Origin: Catenuloplanes atrovinosus
Lineage (GTDB): Bacteria > Actinomycetota > Actinomycetes > Mycobacteriales > Micromonosporaceae
DNA length: 64,000 bases
Direction: 5' to 3'
Assembly: GCF_031458235.1 (NCBI RefSeq)
Contig: NZ_JAVDYB010000001.1
Span: 5,566,001 to 5,630,000 of the forward strand
Part shown: piece by piece, positions 37,701 to 45,324 of the stretch
How the letters are laid out: every line of letters starts with the position of its first letter
Numbering within the stretch: position 1 is the stretch's first letter
Notes under the pieces: model-generated
What the model saw: the letters and a program-made list of their open reading frames with translations, nothing else
Told to the model about the DNA's origin: nothing
The model's database searches: none
Position numbers and translations under genes: made by a program

Positions 37701-38084
37701 CAGGTCCAGCGACAGCTCCGCACCGAAGATCGTGGGCAGCGCCAGCTCCTTCGCCGCCTCCGCGAACCGCACCACGCCGTAGAACCCGTCGTGGTCGGTC
37801 ACGGCCAGCCCGTGCAGCCCCAGCCGCACCGCCTCCTCCGCCAGTTCCTCCGGGTGACTCGCCCCGTCCAGGAAGCTGAAGTTGGTGTGGCAGTGCAGCT
37901 CCGCGTACGCGACCTCGCCCGCGCCGCGCGCGATCCGCTCCGGCGCCTCGTACCCCCGCCGCTTCCGCGTCCACGCCGGCGAGTCACCGCCGTCCGGCTC
38001 CACCGCGAGCGGGTCCACCACGTACCCGCCGGACAGCTTCCGCTCCAGCTCCGACCACGGTACGTCCGGATTGTTGAACCCCAT
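34752..38084 (-). CDS. dnaE2: Error-prone DNA polymerase DnaE2
   Basis: Inducible C-family polymerase of the mutasome, 1,110 aa. An N-terminal PHP domain ([22 protein letters not shown]) is followed by the palm with the catalytic acidic motif [25 protein letters not shown], then fingers ([20 protein letters not shown]), HhH and OB domains. It ends RDFR, lacking the C-terminal clamp and tau-binding extension of replicative DnaE1. DnaE2 works with ImuA' and ImuB in damage-induced mutagenesis (known in mycobacteria). Here it lies 101 bp downstream of imuB on the same strand. Confidence 0.95.
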   Translation of the reverse strand: [1110 protein letters not shown]

Positions 38085-38185
38085 CCCGCCCGTCCTTCCG
38101 CTCGATGAGCCATTTTCGACCTGGCTTGTGTGGCCGGGCGGCAGGGCGACGCTGGACGGTTCGGGTGCGCCAGGTTGAGAAAAGC

Positions 38186-40009
38186 TCAGTCATAGAGCGC
38201 CTCCACGAACCAGCGACCGCCGGCCAGGGAGAGCAGCAGCGCGGTGCCGCCGTGCAGCGCCACCTGGAAACGCACCCGGCGGTGCGCCTCGGCCGGGGCC
38301 CACCAGCGTTCGTCCACCGGCCACGGGCCGGCCCAGCCGATGACGTCCACCGGGTCGCCGCCCTCGGTGAGCAGCCGGGCCGGGGGGCCGCTGAGTTCCA
38401 GCCGGCCGCTGACCCGTACCTCCTCGCCGGCCGGGTCGAGCACCCGGGCCCGGCCGGGCGTCACCGGGACCAGCGCCGGGGCCGGGGCCGGCAGGCTACC
38501 CGGCCAGCTCGGCCGCGCCCGGCCGCGCTCGGCCCGCCTCGGCCGGGCGGGGACGGCGACGTTCACCACCGCCCACGCCTCCGGGGCGTCGCCGCGACGC
38601 AACGGCACCACCTCCGCCAGCCCGGGCCCCACCTCCACGGAAGCCGGCGGGGCGGGGGCCGGCGGCTCGGGGGCGGCGAGGAGCGCGGCCGGGACGGGCT
38701 GCGGCGGGGGCTTGCGGGCACGGCGGCGGGCCGGGGCGGGCGCGAGGTCCGGCCCGAGCGGGCCGGAACGCGCGGGAACGCGTTCGTCGCCCCAGGGGAC
38801 CAGCGTGACGGCGTCGGACGGGGAGCGGCCGCCGGCGAGCACCGGCGTGACCACGGAGTCCGGCCCGAGGAGGCCCTGCACCCGGCTGAGCGCGCGGTGG
38901 GCGCGGCGGCGTTCCTCGCCGGTCTCGCCCCAGAGGCCGGGCTGCAGTCCGGCGTGGGCGAGCACGCCGTGCGGGGTGAGCGTGAGGCGGATGATCCCGG
39001 AGGTGGGGCGCGCCGGCGCGGGCGGCAGGCCGGCCGCGGAACGGCGGCTGGTCCCGGTCAGCCAGCCGTCGAGCTGCCACCGGACGCGTTCCGCGATGGC
39101 GGCCGTGGTGAGCAGGCCGTCGTGGCGCCAGACGCGGTGCAGTTCCTCGCCGCGCTCGGTGACCGCGGTGATGCCGAGCCGGGTGCAGGCCAGGCCGTGC
39201 GCCGCGAGCCGGTCGTGCAGGCGCTCGGCCAGCGCGCGGGCGGCGAACGCGGCGACGTCCACCCGCTCCAGCGGCTCCTCGTGGGTGTCCGTCACCTCCA
39301 GGTCGGGCGGCGGCTGCCGGACCGCGAGCGGGCGGTGGTCACGGCCGGCCGCGAGGCGGTGCGCCAGCGACGCGTCGAAGCCGAACCGGGCCAGCACGTC
39401 GGAGGCGGGCAGCGCGGCGAACGCGCCGAGCGTACGGATGCCGAGCCGGCGCAGCATGTCGGTGAGCTGCGGCCGGTCGAGCGTCTCCACGCCGAGACCG
39501 GCCAGGAACTCCGGGGTGCCGCCGGGCGGGACGATGACGCCGCGCCGCGCCGCGAGACCGGCCGCGAACGTGCCGTCGGCGATGCCCGCCTGCGCCTCCA
39601 CGTCGCAGGACGCGGCGACGTGCTCGACGATGAGCTCGGCGGCCCGCTCCTCACCGCCGAAGTAGCGGGCCGGCCCGCGGGCGGCGAGCGCGGCGGCGCC
39701 GGGGCGCAGCACCTCCACACCGGCCGCCTTCTCCTCGATCGCCGCGACGACCGGCTCGAACGCGCGCGCGTCCCGCGCCGTGTCCCACTCCACCACGGTC
39801 AGGCCGGGGCAGCGGCTCTCCGCCTCACGTTTGCGCAGCCCGCGGCGTACGCCCTCGGCGCGCGCGGCCTCGCTGCACGCGACCACCCGGTTGGCGTGCA
39901 GCACCGCCACCCGGCCGCCCGCGGGCACGCCCTCCGCGATCTCGGCCGCCACCACCGGCCAGTCCGGGCACCACACCAGCAGCGTCCGCAGCGCGTCCCC
40001 GTCGCTCAT
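38186..40009 (-). CDS. imuB: ImuB, catalytically inactive Y-family polymerase homologue
   Basis: Mutasome adaptor that links DnaE2 to the beta clamp; 607 aa. It has the Y-family fold (TLLVWCPDWPVVAAEIAEGVPAGGRVAVL through FARFGFDASLAHRLAAG), but the usual DMDAFYASVE and SLDEA catalytic acids are missing, as expected for ImuB. The C-terminal half is Pro/Arg/Ala rich and ends in a conserved domain (GRLELSGPPARLL...RRVRFQVALHGGTALLLSLAGGRWFVEALYD). The ATG at 40009 (MSDGDALRTLLVWCPDWP) was chosen over a long upstream extension that overlaps imuA'. Confidence 0.9.
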   Translation of the reverse strand: MSDGDALRTLLVWCPDWPVVAAEIAEGVPAGGRVAVLHANRVVACSEAARAEGVRRGLRKREAESRCPGLTVVEWDTARDARAFEPVVAAIEEKAAGVEVLRPGAAALAARGPARYFGGEERAAELIVEHVAASCDVEAQAGIADGTFAAGLAARRGVIVPPGGTPEFLAGLGVETLDRPQLTDMLRRLGIRTLGAFAALPASDVLARFGFDASLAHRLAAGRDHRPLAVRQPPPDLEVTDTHEEPLERVDVAAFAARALAERLHDRLAAHGLACTRLGITAVTERGEELHRVWRHDGLLTTAAIAERVRWQLDGWLTGTSRRSAAGLPPAPARPTSGIIRLTLTPHGVLAHAGLQPGLWGETGEERRRAHRALSRVQGLLGPDSVVTPVLAGGRSPSDAVTLVPWGDERVPARSGPLGPDLAPAPARRRARKPPPQPVPAALLAAPEPPAPAPPASVEVGPGLAEVVPLRRGDAPEAWAVVNVAVPARPRRAERGRARPSWPGSLPAPAPALVPVTPGRARVLDPAGEEVRVSGRLELSGPPARLLTEGGDPVDVIGWAGPWPVDERWWAPAEAHRRVRFQVALHGGTALLLSLAGGRWFVEALYD

Positions 40010-40022
40010 CTCACCGGCGCGA

Positions 40023-40775
40023 TCATGGCGTGACCAGCGCGAGCGGGCCGCGCGGGCCGGTGGCGGGCGGGTCGGCGTCCGCGAGCGCGATCGTGGCGGC
40101 GCCCGGGGTGCCGGCGACGACCGCGGTGAAGCGGTCGGAGGCGGACGGGAGCCAGACGCGGATCTCGCGCGGGCGGGCGGCGGCGCCGCGGCCGGTGGCG
40201 GAGATGGTGAGCCGGCGGCGGGTGAGGCGGCCGTGCCCGGCGCCCAGGCCGTCCCAGGCACCCCCGGTGACCTGCAACGTGACGTCCGCGCCGGTCCAGG
40301 CGCCGTAGGTGACGAGCACGCTGCCGCGCTGCCGGGCCCGGGCCGCGAGCCGGTCGGTGACCACGGTGGAGACGCCGTCCGGCGCGGCGGCGACCACCAC
40401 GTCGACGCCGTCGATCAGCGCGGCGACCACGGTCGGCCACTCCGGCCCCGGGTACGGCACCAGCGCCAGCCGTTCCAGCACGATCCCGGCCTCCGCGGCC
40501 GCGAGCACGCCCAGCGCCGGCACGCCGACCACCGCGCACCAGGACCCGGCCCGGCTCGCCTCGGCGAGCAGCGCCAGCATCAGCGAGGTGCCGCCGCTCG
40601 CGGGCCGGGCCGTGTCCACCGCGACCGTGCTGCCCCGCCGCAGCCCGCGATTCGGCAGCAATCCACTCAATTCGGGCGCCACCGGCAACAGGCGGTGCGC
40701 GCCGGACTCGTCCATCTCGCTGGCCGGCCGCACCAGCTGTGCCAGGGCAGACCCGAGCACCATCCGGCCCGCCAT
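40023..40775 (-). CDS. ImuA' (RecA/SulA-like mutasome protein)
   Basis: About 250 aa. The sequence has a RecA-like core, LPNRGLRRGSTVAVDTARPASGGTSLMLALLAEASRAGSW, but the P-loop lysine is not obvious, which agrees with ImuA' being a degenerate RecA relative. Position immediately upstream of imuB (13 bp gap) and dnaE2 is the main evidence. The ATG at 40775 has GAGG 6 bp upstream; the ATG at 40793 is also possible. ImuA' stabilises the ImuB-DnaE2 complex in mycobacteria; the same role here is inference. Confidence 0.82.
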   Translation of the reverse strand: MAGRMVLGSALAQLVRPASEMDESGAHRLLPVAPELSGLLPNRGLRRGSTVAVDTARPASGGTSLMLALLAEASRAGSWCAVVGVPALGVLAAAEAGIVLERLALVPYPGPEWPTVVAALIDGVDVVVAAAPDGVSTVVTDRLAARARQRGSVLVTYGAWTGADVTLQVTGGAWDGLGAGHGRLTRRRLTISATGRGAAARPREIRVWLPSASDRFTAVVAGTPGAATIALADADPPATGPRGPLALVTP

Positions 40776-40904
40776 GTCACCCTCAGCTGTCATTTCGTGT
40801 CGTTCCCGGGCCGCACCCCGCCGGCGGCCCGCCATGTCACCCCGTCCGCCCCGCCGGGACCGCCTCCGCCGCACGGGAGCCACCCGCGCGGAGCCGGCCT
40901 CGCG

Positions 40905-41357
40905 TCAGGCGGCGGCCAAACCGTCGAGGGAGGGCTGATGCGCGACGCCGAGCGCCGTCTCGATCACGGCCACAAACTGCTCGGCCGCGCGCAGGAGGTC
41001 ATCGGCCTCGCGGGCCGTGACCACCCGGGGGATGCCGGCCTCCGCGGCCGCGCGCTTGGACGCGCCGAGCGCGAAGTAGGTCGCCCACTCGCCGAGCTCC
41101 GGTGCGACCAACACCAGCAGCTCCCACACGCTGGTCACCCGGTTACGCCGGGACGGTGCGGGGCGGGCGCGGGCCGCGAGCATGGCCGCGGCGGCGCGCA
41201 AAGCGGCGAGGTGGGCGGCCGCGTAGCGAAGGCCGTCGGGACGGGTCTGCGCCGCTTCCTCCAGCCCTCGGCGCGCTATCGCCAGCAGTTGGGCGGGAGT
41301 GCGGTGCGGCAGCATGTGTGCCGGGACGGTGGGGACCTGGTCCGCGTTGCTCGCCAT
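40905..41357 (-). CDS. SAV_6107-type HEPN domain protein
   Basis: A 150-aa all-helical protein of the actinobacterial SAV_6107 HEPN family, recognisable from TPAQLLAIARRGLEEAAQTRPDGLRYAAAHLAALRAAAAMLAAR and the later LGASKRAAAEAGIPRVVTAREADDLLRAAEQFVAVIE. HEPN domains include RNases and nucleotide-binding partners; no catalytic RxxxxH motif is apparent here. It is the first gene before imuA'-imuB-dnaE2 on the same strand. The ATG at 41357 has a GGAGG ribosome site 9 bp upstream. It is followed by imuA' after about 130 bp. Confidence 0.82.
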   Translation of the reverse strand: MASNADQVPTVPAHMLPHRTPAQLLAIARRGLEEAAQTRPDGLRYAAAHLAALRAAAAMLAARARPAPSRRNRVTSVWELLVLVAPELGEWATYFALGASKRAAAEAGIPRVVTAREADDLLRAAEQFVAVIETALGVAHQPSLDGLAAA

Positions 41358-41710
41358 GAGTCTGACCTCCGGATGGTTGTCGACGCGACCTGCTCGCCTG
41401 TCTCACTGCCCGGCCGATGCGCCGGCCGGACGCGCTGCTTCCCCACACCGCATCCGGCCGGCACCCGCGTCGGCTGGTCCGCCGCCCGCCACCCGGGGGT
41501 CGAGGGTGTCGGACGGCGGCCCTGCCTGTGCTGCGAACCCGGCTCGCGACTGCCGGGACCGCCGCGGTCTCCGCGGGACCGCGATCGGGATCGGCGCCGC
41601 GAATCGCCTCACCCGATCAAGTTAGAACGCTTGTTCTAACTCCTTGAGACAGTACACCCCGGGTACGACAAAAACGCAACGGTGCGGCGGCGCGGCGTCC
41701 CGGCCCGTGA
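41358..41710. other. 353-bp interval with an SOS-like palindrome but no gene
   Basis: Short frames exist on both strands but none has family similarity. The notable structure is the 22-bp palindrome at 41620-41641. Transcribed leftward from there, the HEPN gene would carry a leader of roughly 260 nt. Confidence 0.6.
41620..41641 (-). promoter_or_regulatory. SOS-box-like palindrome (GAAC-N4-GTTC core)
   Basis: AGTTAGAAC and GTTCTAACT are perfect 9-bp arms around GCTT. The core GAAC-N4-GTTC equals the LexA box core of Gram-positive bacteria and actinomycetes (CGAAC-N4-GTTCG), though the flanks are AG/CT instead of TCG/CGA. It lies upstream of the HEPN-imuA'-imuB-dnaE2 block, the set expected to be LexA controlled. 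Confidence 0.6.
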
Positions 41711-42052
41711 TCAGGCGTCCGGCGCGGACCGGCGCTCGCGGCGCCCGCGGGCCAGCTCGGTGCCGAGCGCGTCCAGCCGCTGCGTCCAGAAGCGGCGGAA
41801 ATGCTCCAGCCACGCGTCCACCTCGCGCAGCGGCGCCGGCTCCACCGCGTACAGCCGGCGGGTCCCCTCCGCGCGCACCCGGGCGAAGCCGTGCTCGCGC
41901 AGCACCTTCAGGTGCTGGGAGACCGCCGGCTGGCTGATGCCGAACTCGGCCTGCACCACCGCGCCGACCTCGCCGGCCGACCGCTCGCCGTCCGCGAGCA
42001 GTTCCAGAATCCGGCGGCGGACCGGGTCGCCCAGGATGTCGAACGCGTGCAC
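41711..42052 (-). CDS. ArsR/SmtB family winged-helix regulator
   Basis: A 113-aa regulator: [68 protein letters not shown] is the full winged helix with recognition helix [11 protein letters not shown]. The tail [26 protein letters not shown] matches the SRPBCC-partnered ArsR subgroup. There are no metal-ligand cysteines. It is not adjacent to a typical target gene on its own strand. Two palindromes, AAGACGTTCTT (42068-42078) and CTTATATAAG (42076-42085), lie just upstream and may be its promoter and operator. Confidence 0.88.
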   Translation of the reverse strand: MHAFDILGDPVRRRILELLADGERSAGEVGAVVQAEFGISQPAVSQHLKVLREHGFARVRAEGTRRLYAVEPAPLREVDAWLEHFRRFWTQRLDALGTELARGRRERRSAPDA

Positions 42053-42067
42053 GCACCGAAAGTTAGC

Positions 42068-42085
42068 AAGACGTTCTTATATAAG
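42068..42085 (-). promoter_or_regulatory. Overlapping palindromes upstream of the arsR-type gene
   Basis: AAGACGTTCTT (42068-42078) is a palindrome around a central base pair. CTTATATAAG (42076-42085) is a perfect 10-bp palindrome and resembles an AT-rich -10 region. They sit 16-33 bp before the ATG at 42052, suitable for promoter plus autoregulatory operator. Confidence 0.5.
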
Positions 42086-42205
42086 TCCAGGTTGAAACTC
42101 ACCCGCCGTCACCGAAGGACGTGCCCGGGAGAACTAGGCTGTGGGGTCCAGGCACCGCGCGGCCCGCCCGCGCGGACACTGACGCACCGTGGGAGACGAG
42201 TCATC

Positions 42206-42940
42206 GTGATCTTGGGTATCGACATCGGCGGTTCCGGCATCAAGGGCGCGCCGGTCGACATCGCGGCCGGCGCGCTGCTGGCGGACCGTTTCCGGGTGGA
42301 GACGCCGCAGCCCGCCGACGTCGAGCGGGTGGCCAAGGCGGTCGGCGAGGTGGCCGCGCGGTTCGGCGACACCGACCGGGTCGGCGTGACGTTCCCCGGC
42401 GTGGTGGTCCGCGGCGTCACCAAGACCGCGGCGAACGTGGACAAGTCCTGGATCGACGCGGACGCTGCCGGGCTGTTCACCGAGGCGGTCGGCCGCCCGG
42501 TCACGGTGCTCAACGACGCGGACGCGGCCGGCGTGGCCGAGATGCGCTTCGGCGCCGGCCGCGGCGTGACCGGGACCGTGCTGATGCTGACGTTCGGCAC
42601 CGGCATCGGCACCGCGCTGTTCGTCGACGGCACGCTGGTGCCCAACACCGAGCTCGGCCACCTGGAGCTGGACGGCGTGGACGCGGAGACGCGCGCCGCC
42701 GACCGCGCCCGCGAGGCCGAGAACCTCTCCTGGCCGGACTGGGCCGCCCGGGTGCAGCGCTACCTGCGGCACATCGACATGCTGCTGCAACCCGGCCTGA
42801 TCATCATCGGCGGCGGCGTGAGCAAGAAGGCGGAGAAGTTCCTGCCGCTGATCGAGCTGCGCACCCCGGTCGTCCCGGCCCAGCTGCTCAACAACGCGGG
42901 CATCATCGGCGCCGCCGCGCTGGCCGCCGAGTCCGTCTGA
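42206..42940 (+). CDS. ppgK: Polyphosphate glucokinase (ROK family)
   Basis: Phosphorylates glucose using polyphosphate (and often ATP); 244 aa. The opening [17 protein letters not shown] is the PpgK-type phosphate-binding motif. [24 protein letters not shown] (catalytic Asp) and [15 protein letters not shown] follow, and [21 protein letters not shown] is specific to the polyphosphate glucokinases of actinomycetes. The GTG at 42206 follows GGGAGA. It lies 13 bp upstream of the alcohol dehydrogenase gene and may be co-transcribed with it. Confidence 0.92.
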   Translation: MILGIDIGGSGIKGAPVDIAAGALLADRFRVETPQPADVERVAKAVGEVAARFGDTDRVGVTFPGVVVRGVTKTAANVDKSWIDADAAGLFTEAVGRPVTVLNDADAAGVAEMRFGAGRGVTGTVLMLTFGTGIGTALFVDGTLVPNTELGHLELDGVDAETRAADRAREAENLSWPDWAARVQRYLRHIDMLLQPGLIIIGGGVSKKAEKFLPLIELRTPVVPAQLLNNAGIIGAAALAAESV

Positions 42941-42953
42941 CGGCCCGCGCGCC

Positions 42954-44063
42954 ATGCGGGCCGTCGTCTTCGACGCGTTCGGTGCCCCGCCGGAGGTGCG
43001 CGAGGTCGCCGACCCCGCGGTCCCGGCCGGCGGCGCCCTGATCCGGGTCGAGGCCACCGGGCTGTGCCGCAGCGACTGGCACGGCTGGCGCGGGCACGAT
43101 CCGGGCATCCGGCTGCCGCACGTCCCCGGCCACGAGTTCGCCGGCGTGATCGAGCGGGTCGGCACCGGCGTGACCGGCTGGGCGCCCGGCGACCGGGTGA
43201 CCGTCCCGTTCGTCTGCGCGTGCGGCCGGTGCGCCGCCTGCCTCGCCGGCGACCAGCAGGTCTGCGAGCGCCAGACGCAGCCCGGCTTCACCCACTGGGG
43301 CTCGTTCGCGGAACTGGTCGCGATCGAAAACGCCGAGGTCAACCTGATCCGGCTGCCGGACACGCTGTCGTCCCCCGCCGCCGCCTCGCTGGGCTGCCGG
43401 TTCGCCACCGCGTTCCGCGCCGTGGTGACGCAGGGCCGGGTCGCGGCCGGCGAGTGGGTCGCGGTACACGGCTGCGGTGGCGTCGGCCTCTCCGCCGTCA
43501 TGATCGCGCACGCCGCCGGCGCCCGCGTGGTCGCCGTGGACACCTCGGCCGGGGCCCGCGACCTGGCCCGCCGCCACGGCGCCGACGTCGTGCTGGACGC
43601 GTCCTCACTGCCCGGCACGGACGCCGTCGCCGCCGCCATCCGCGACCTGACCGCCGGCGGCGCGCACGTGTCGATCGACGCCGTGGGCAGCGCCGACACC
43701 TGCACCGGCTCCATCCGCAGCCTGCGCCGCCGCGGCCGGCACGTGCAGGTCGGCCTGCTACCCGCCGCGACCGGCGCCCCCGCCGTACCGATGGACCTGG
43801 TGATCGCCCTCGAACTGGAACTCCGCGGCAGCCACGGCATGGCCGCCCACGCCTATCCCGCGCTCCTCGGCCTGGTCACCTCCGGCGCGCTGCGCCCGGA
43901 CCTCCTGGTCGCGGACACCCTCGACCTGCCCACGGCCGCGACCGCCCTCACCACACTGGACCGCCCCACGGTCCCCGGCATCCGGCTGGCCGACCCCCGC
44001 CCCGCCCCCGCCCCCGCCCCCGCCCCCGCGCCCGCGCCCGCCCCCCACCCGCCGTCGATCTAG
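42954..44063 (+). CDS. Zinc-dependent alcohol dehydrogenase (MDR superfamily) with a Pro-Ala tail
   Basis: A 369-aa medium-chain dehydrogenase. GLCRSDWHGW and GHEFAGVIERVG hold the catalytic-zinc Cys and His-Glu. CACGRCAACLAGDQQVC holds the four structural-zinc cysteines. VHGCGGVGLSAVMIAHAAGARVVAVD is the NAD(P)-binding fold. The alcohol or aldehyde substrate is not identifiable. The C-terminus ends in an unusual run of seven Pro-Ala dipeptides encoded by a simple CCCGCC-type repeat, outside the enzyme fold. Confidence 0.9.
   Translation: MRAVVFDAFGAPPEVREVADPAVPAGGALIRVEATGLCRSDWHGWRGHDPGIRLPHVPGHEFAGVIERVGTGVTGWAPGDRVTVPFVCACGRCAACLAGDQQVCERQTQPGFTHWGSFAELVAIENAEVNLIRLPDTLSSPAAASLGCRFATAFRAVVTQGRVAAGEWVAVHGCGGVGLSAVMIAHAAGARVVAVDTSAGARDLARRHGADVVLDASSLPGTDAVAAAIRDLTAGGAHVSIDAVGSADTCTGSIRSLRRRGRHVQVGLLPAATGAPAVPMDLVIALELELRGSHGMAAHAYPALLGLVTSGALRPDLLVADTLDLPTAATALTTLDRPTVPGIRLADPRPAPAPAPAPAPAPAPHPPSI
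43996..44044 (+). repeat. Simple CCCGCC/GCCCGC repeat encoding Pro-Ala dipeptides
   Basis: About 48 bp of hexameric units coding (PA)n at the 3' end of the alcohol dehydrogenase gene. Such pure repeats are prone to slippage, so length may vary between strains. Confidence 0.85.
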
Positions 44064-44116
44064 GCGGAATTCGCGTGATCCGAGATCGAAGTGCGGGACT
44101 CTGCCCTAGATCGACG
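44053..44116 (+). repeat. 12-bp inverted repeat spanning the alcohol dehydrogenase stop
   Basis: CGTCGATCTAGG (44053-44064) and CCTAGATCGACG (44105-44116) are perfect inverted copies 40 bp apart; the first includes the stop codon TAG. It could be a long-loop hairpin or a two-site operator. There is no U-run. Confidence 0.6.
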
Positions 44117-44169
44117 CGGAGGGGAGGCGTGGAGGGGAGGCGTGGAGGGGAGGGGTGGAGGGGTGGGGG
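44116..44169 (+). repeat. Purine-rich GGAGGGGAGGCGT direct repeats
   Basis: GGAGGGGAGGCGT recurs with a 14-bp period and then degenerates into GGAGGGGAGGGGTGGAGGGGTGG. It lies between the inverted repeat and the protease start at 44232. The period differs from the 10-bp MraZ boxes, so it is listed as a simple repeat. Confidence 0.7.
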
Positions 44170-44231
44170 GCTCAGGGGAGTCACAGCGAGGGCTAAGCGG
44201 GGGCAGAGACTGCGGGCGCACCGTGAAGGGC

Positions 44232-45269
44232 ATGACCGACGCGATGCACCTCCCAGAGCAGCAGAACACCAGCCCCCAGCGGTACGCACCGAGGCCCGTC
44301 GCCACGCTGTCGCCGCTCGGCCTGCCCGCGGCGCCCCCGGCCCCGCCCGCGCTGCCCGCTCCCCCGGCGCCGCCGGTCTACCCGCCGCTGCCCGGTCAGC
44401 CATCCGGGAGTGGCGGGCAGCCGTTCGGGAGCAACGGGCGTCCGCGCCGCCGCCGCCGGGGGGCGCTGGCCGCCGCCGCGCTCGCGCTGGCCGTCGCGGC
44501 CGGCACCACCGGTGGCGTGATCGGCAACGCGCTCGGCGCGGACGGCGCGGCCAGGACCCCCACGACCGCGTCATCCGGCCTCGCCACCAGCACGAACGCG
44601 TCCACGATCACCACGCTCAGCGGCGTGGTGGAGGCGGTCGCGCCCAGCATCGTGACGATCAACATCCAGGGCGCCGCCGGCGCCGCGCTCGGCTCCGGCG
44701 TGATCCTCGACCCGGACGGCCTGGTGCTGACGAACAACCACGTGGTCGCGGACGGCGGCACGATCACCGTGGACCTGGCGGACGGGCGCACCGTGCCCGC
44801 CACGCTGGTCGGTACGGACGCCACCCACGACCTTGCGGTGATCCAGCTCCAGGGCGTCTCCGGGCTGACCGCGGCCACGCTCGGCGACAGCGACTCCCTG
44901 ACCGCGGGCCAGACCGTGCTCGCGTTCGGCAGCCCGCTCGGCCTGGAGGGCACGGTCACCTCCGGGATCGTCTCCGCGCTGCACCGCGAGACCACGGAGG
45001 ACACCGGCGAGCAGACGCCGCAGAGCCCGTTCGGCGGCGTGCGGAACCAGCAGCAGGGCGCCACGCTGACCGACCTGATCCAGACGGACGCGGCGATCAA
45101 CTCCGGCAACTCCGGCGGCGCGCTGGTCGACACGGCCGGCCGCGTGATCGGCATCAACGTGGCGATCGCCACCACCGGCGATTCCACCGGCAACATCGGC
45201 GTGGGCTTCGCCATCCCGATCAACACGGCGAAGACCGTGGTGCAGCAGATCACCGGCGGAGCGGTCTAG
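44232..45269 (+). CDS. Membrane-anchored trypsin-like serine protease (S1C/HtrA-like, no PDZ)
   Basis: A 345-aa HtrA-type protease. A Pro/Ala-rich cytoplasmic N-terminus is followed by one membrane helix (RGALAAAALALAVAAGTTGGVIGNAL, about residues 77-102). The catalytic domain shows LTNNHVVADGG (His), TDATHDLAVIQL (Asp) and INSGNSGGALVD (Ser). The protein stops right after GFAIPINTAKTVVQQI, so the PDZ domain usual in HtrA is missing. ATG at 44232 after AAGGGC; a longer frame from 44091 passes through the purine-rich repeats and was rejected. Confidence 0.88.
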   Translation: MTDAMHLPEQQNTSPQRYAPRPVATLSPLGLPAAPPAPPALPAPPAPPVYPPLPGQPSGSGGQPFGSNGRPRRRRRGALAAAALALAVAAGTTGGVIGNALGADGAARTPTTASSGLATSTNASTITTLSGVVEAVAPSIVTINIQGAAGAALGSGVILDPDGLVLTNNHVVADGGTITVDLADGRTVPATLVGTDATHDLAVIQLQGVSGLTAATLGDSDSLTAGQTVLAFGSPLGLEGTVTSGIVSALHRETTEDTGEQTPQSPFGGVRNQQQGATLTDLIQTDAAINSGNSGGALVDTAGRVIGINVAIATTGDSTGNIGVGFAIPINTAKTVVQQITGGAV

Positions 45270-45324
45270 CCGGTGCCCGCCTCCCCCTGTCGTACCGGTG
45301 CCCATGACGCATATGGTGTGCGGG

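Noticed and set aside
38085-38185. SOS box directly upstream of dnaE2
   Set aside because: No GAAC-N4-GTTC core is present in this gap; the only one noticed is at 41620-41641.
44116-44169. Another MraZ operator (GTGGAG repeats)
   Set aside because: The period is 14 bp, not 10, and the flanks are plain purine repeats next to a protease gene.
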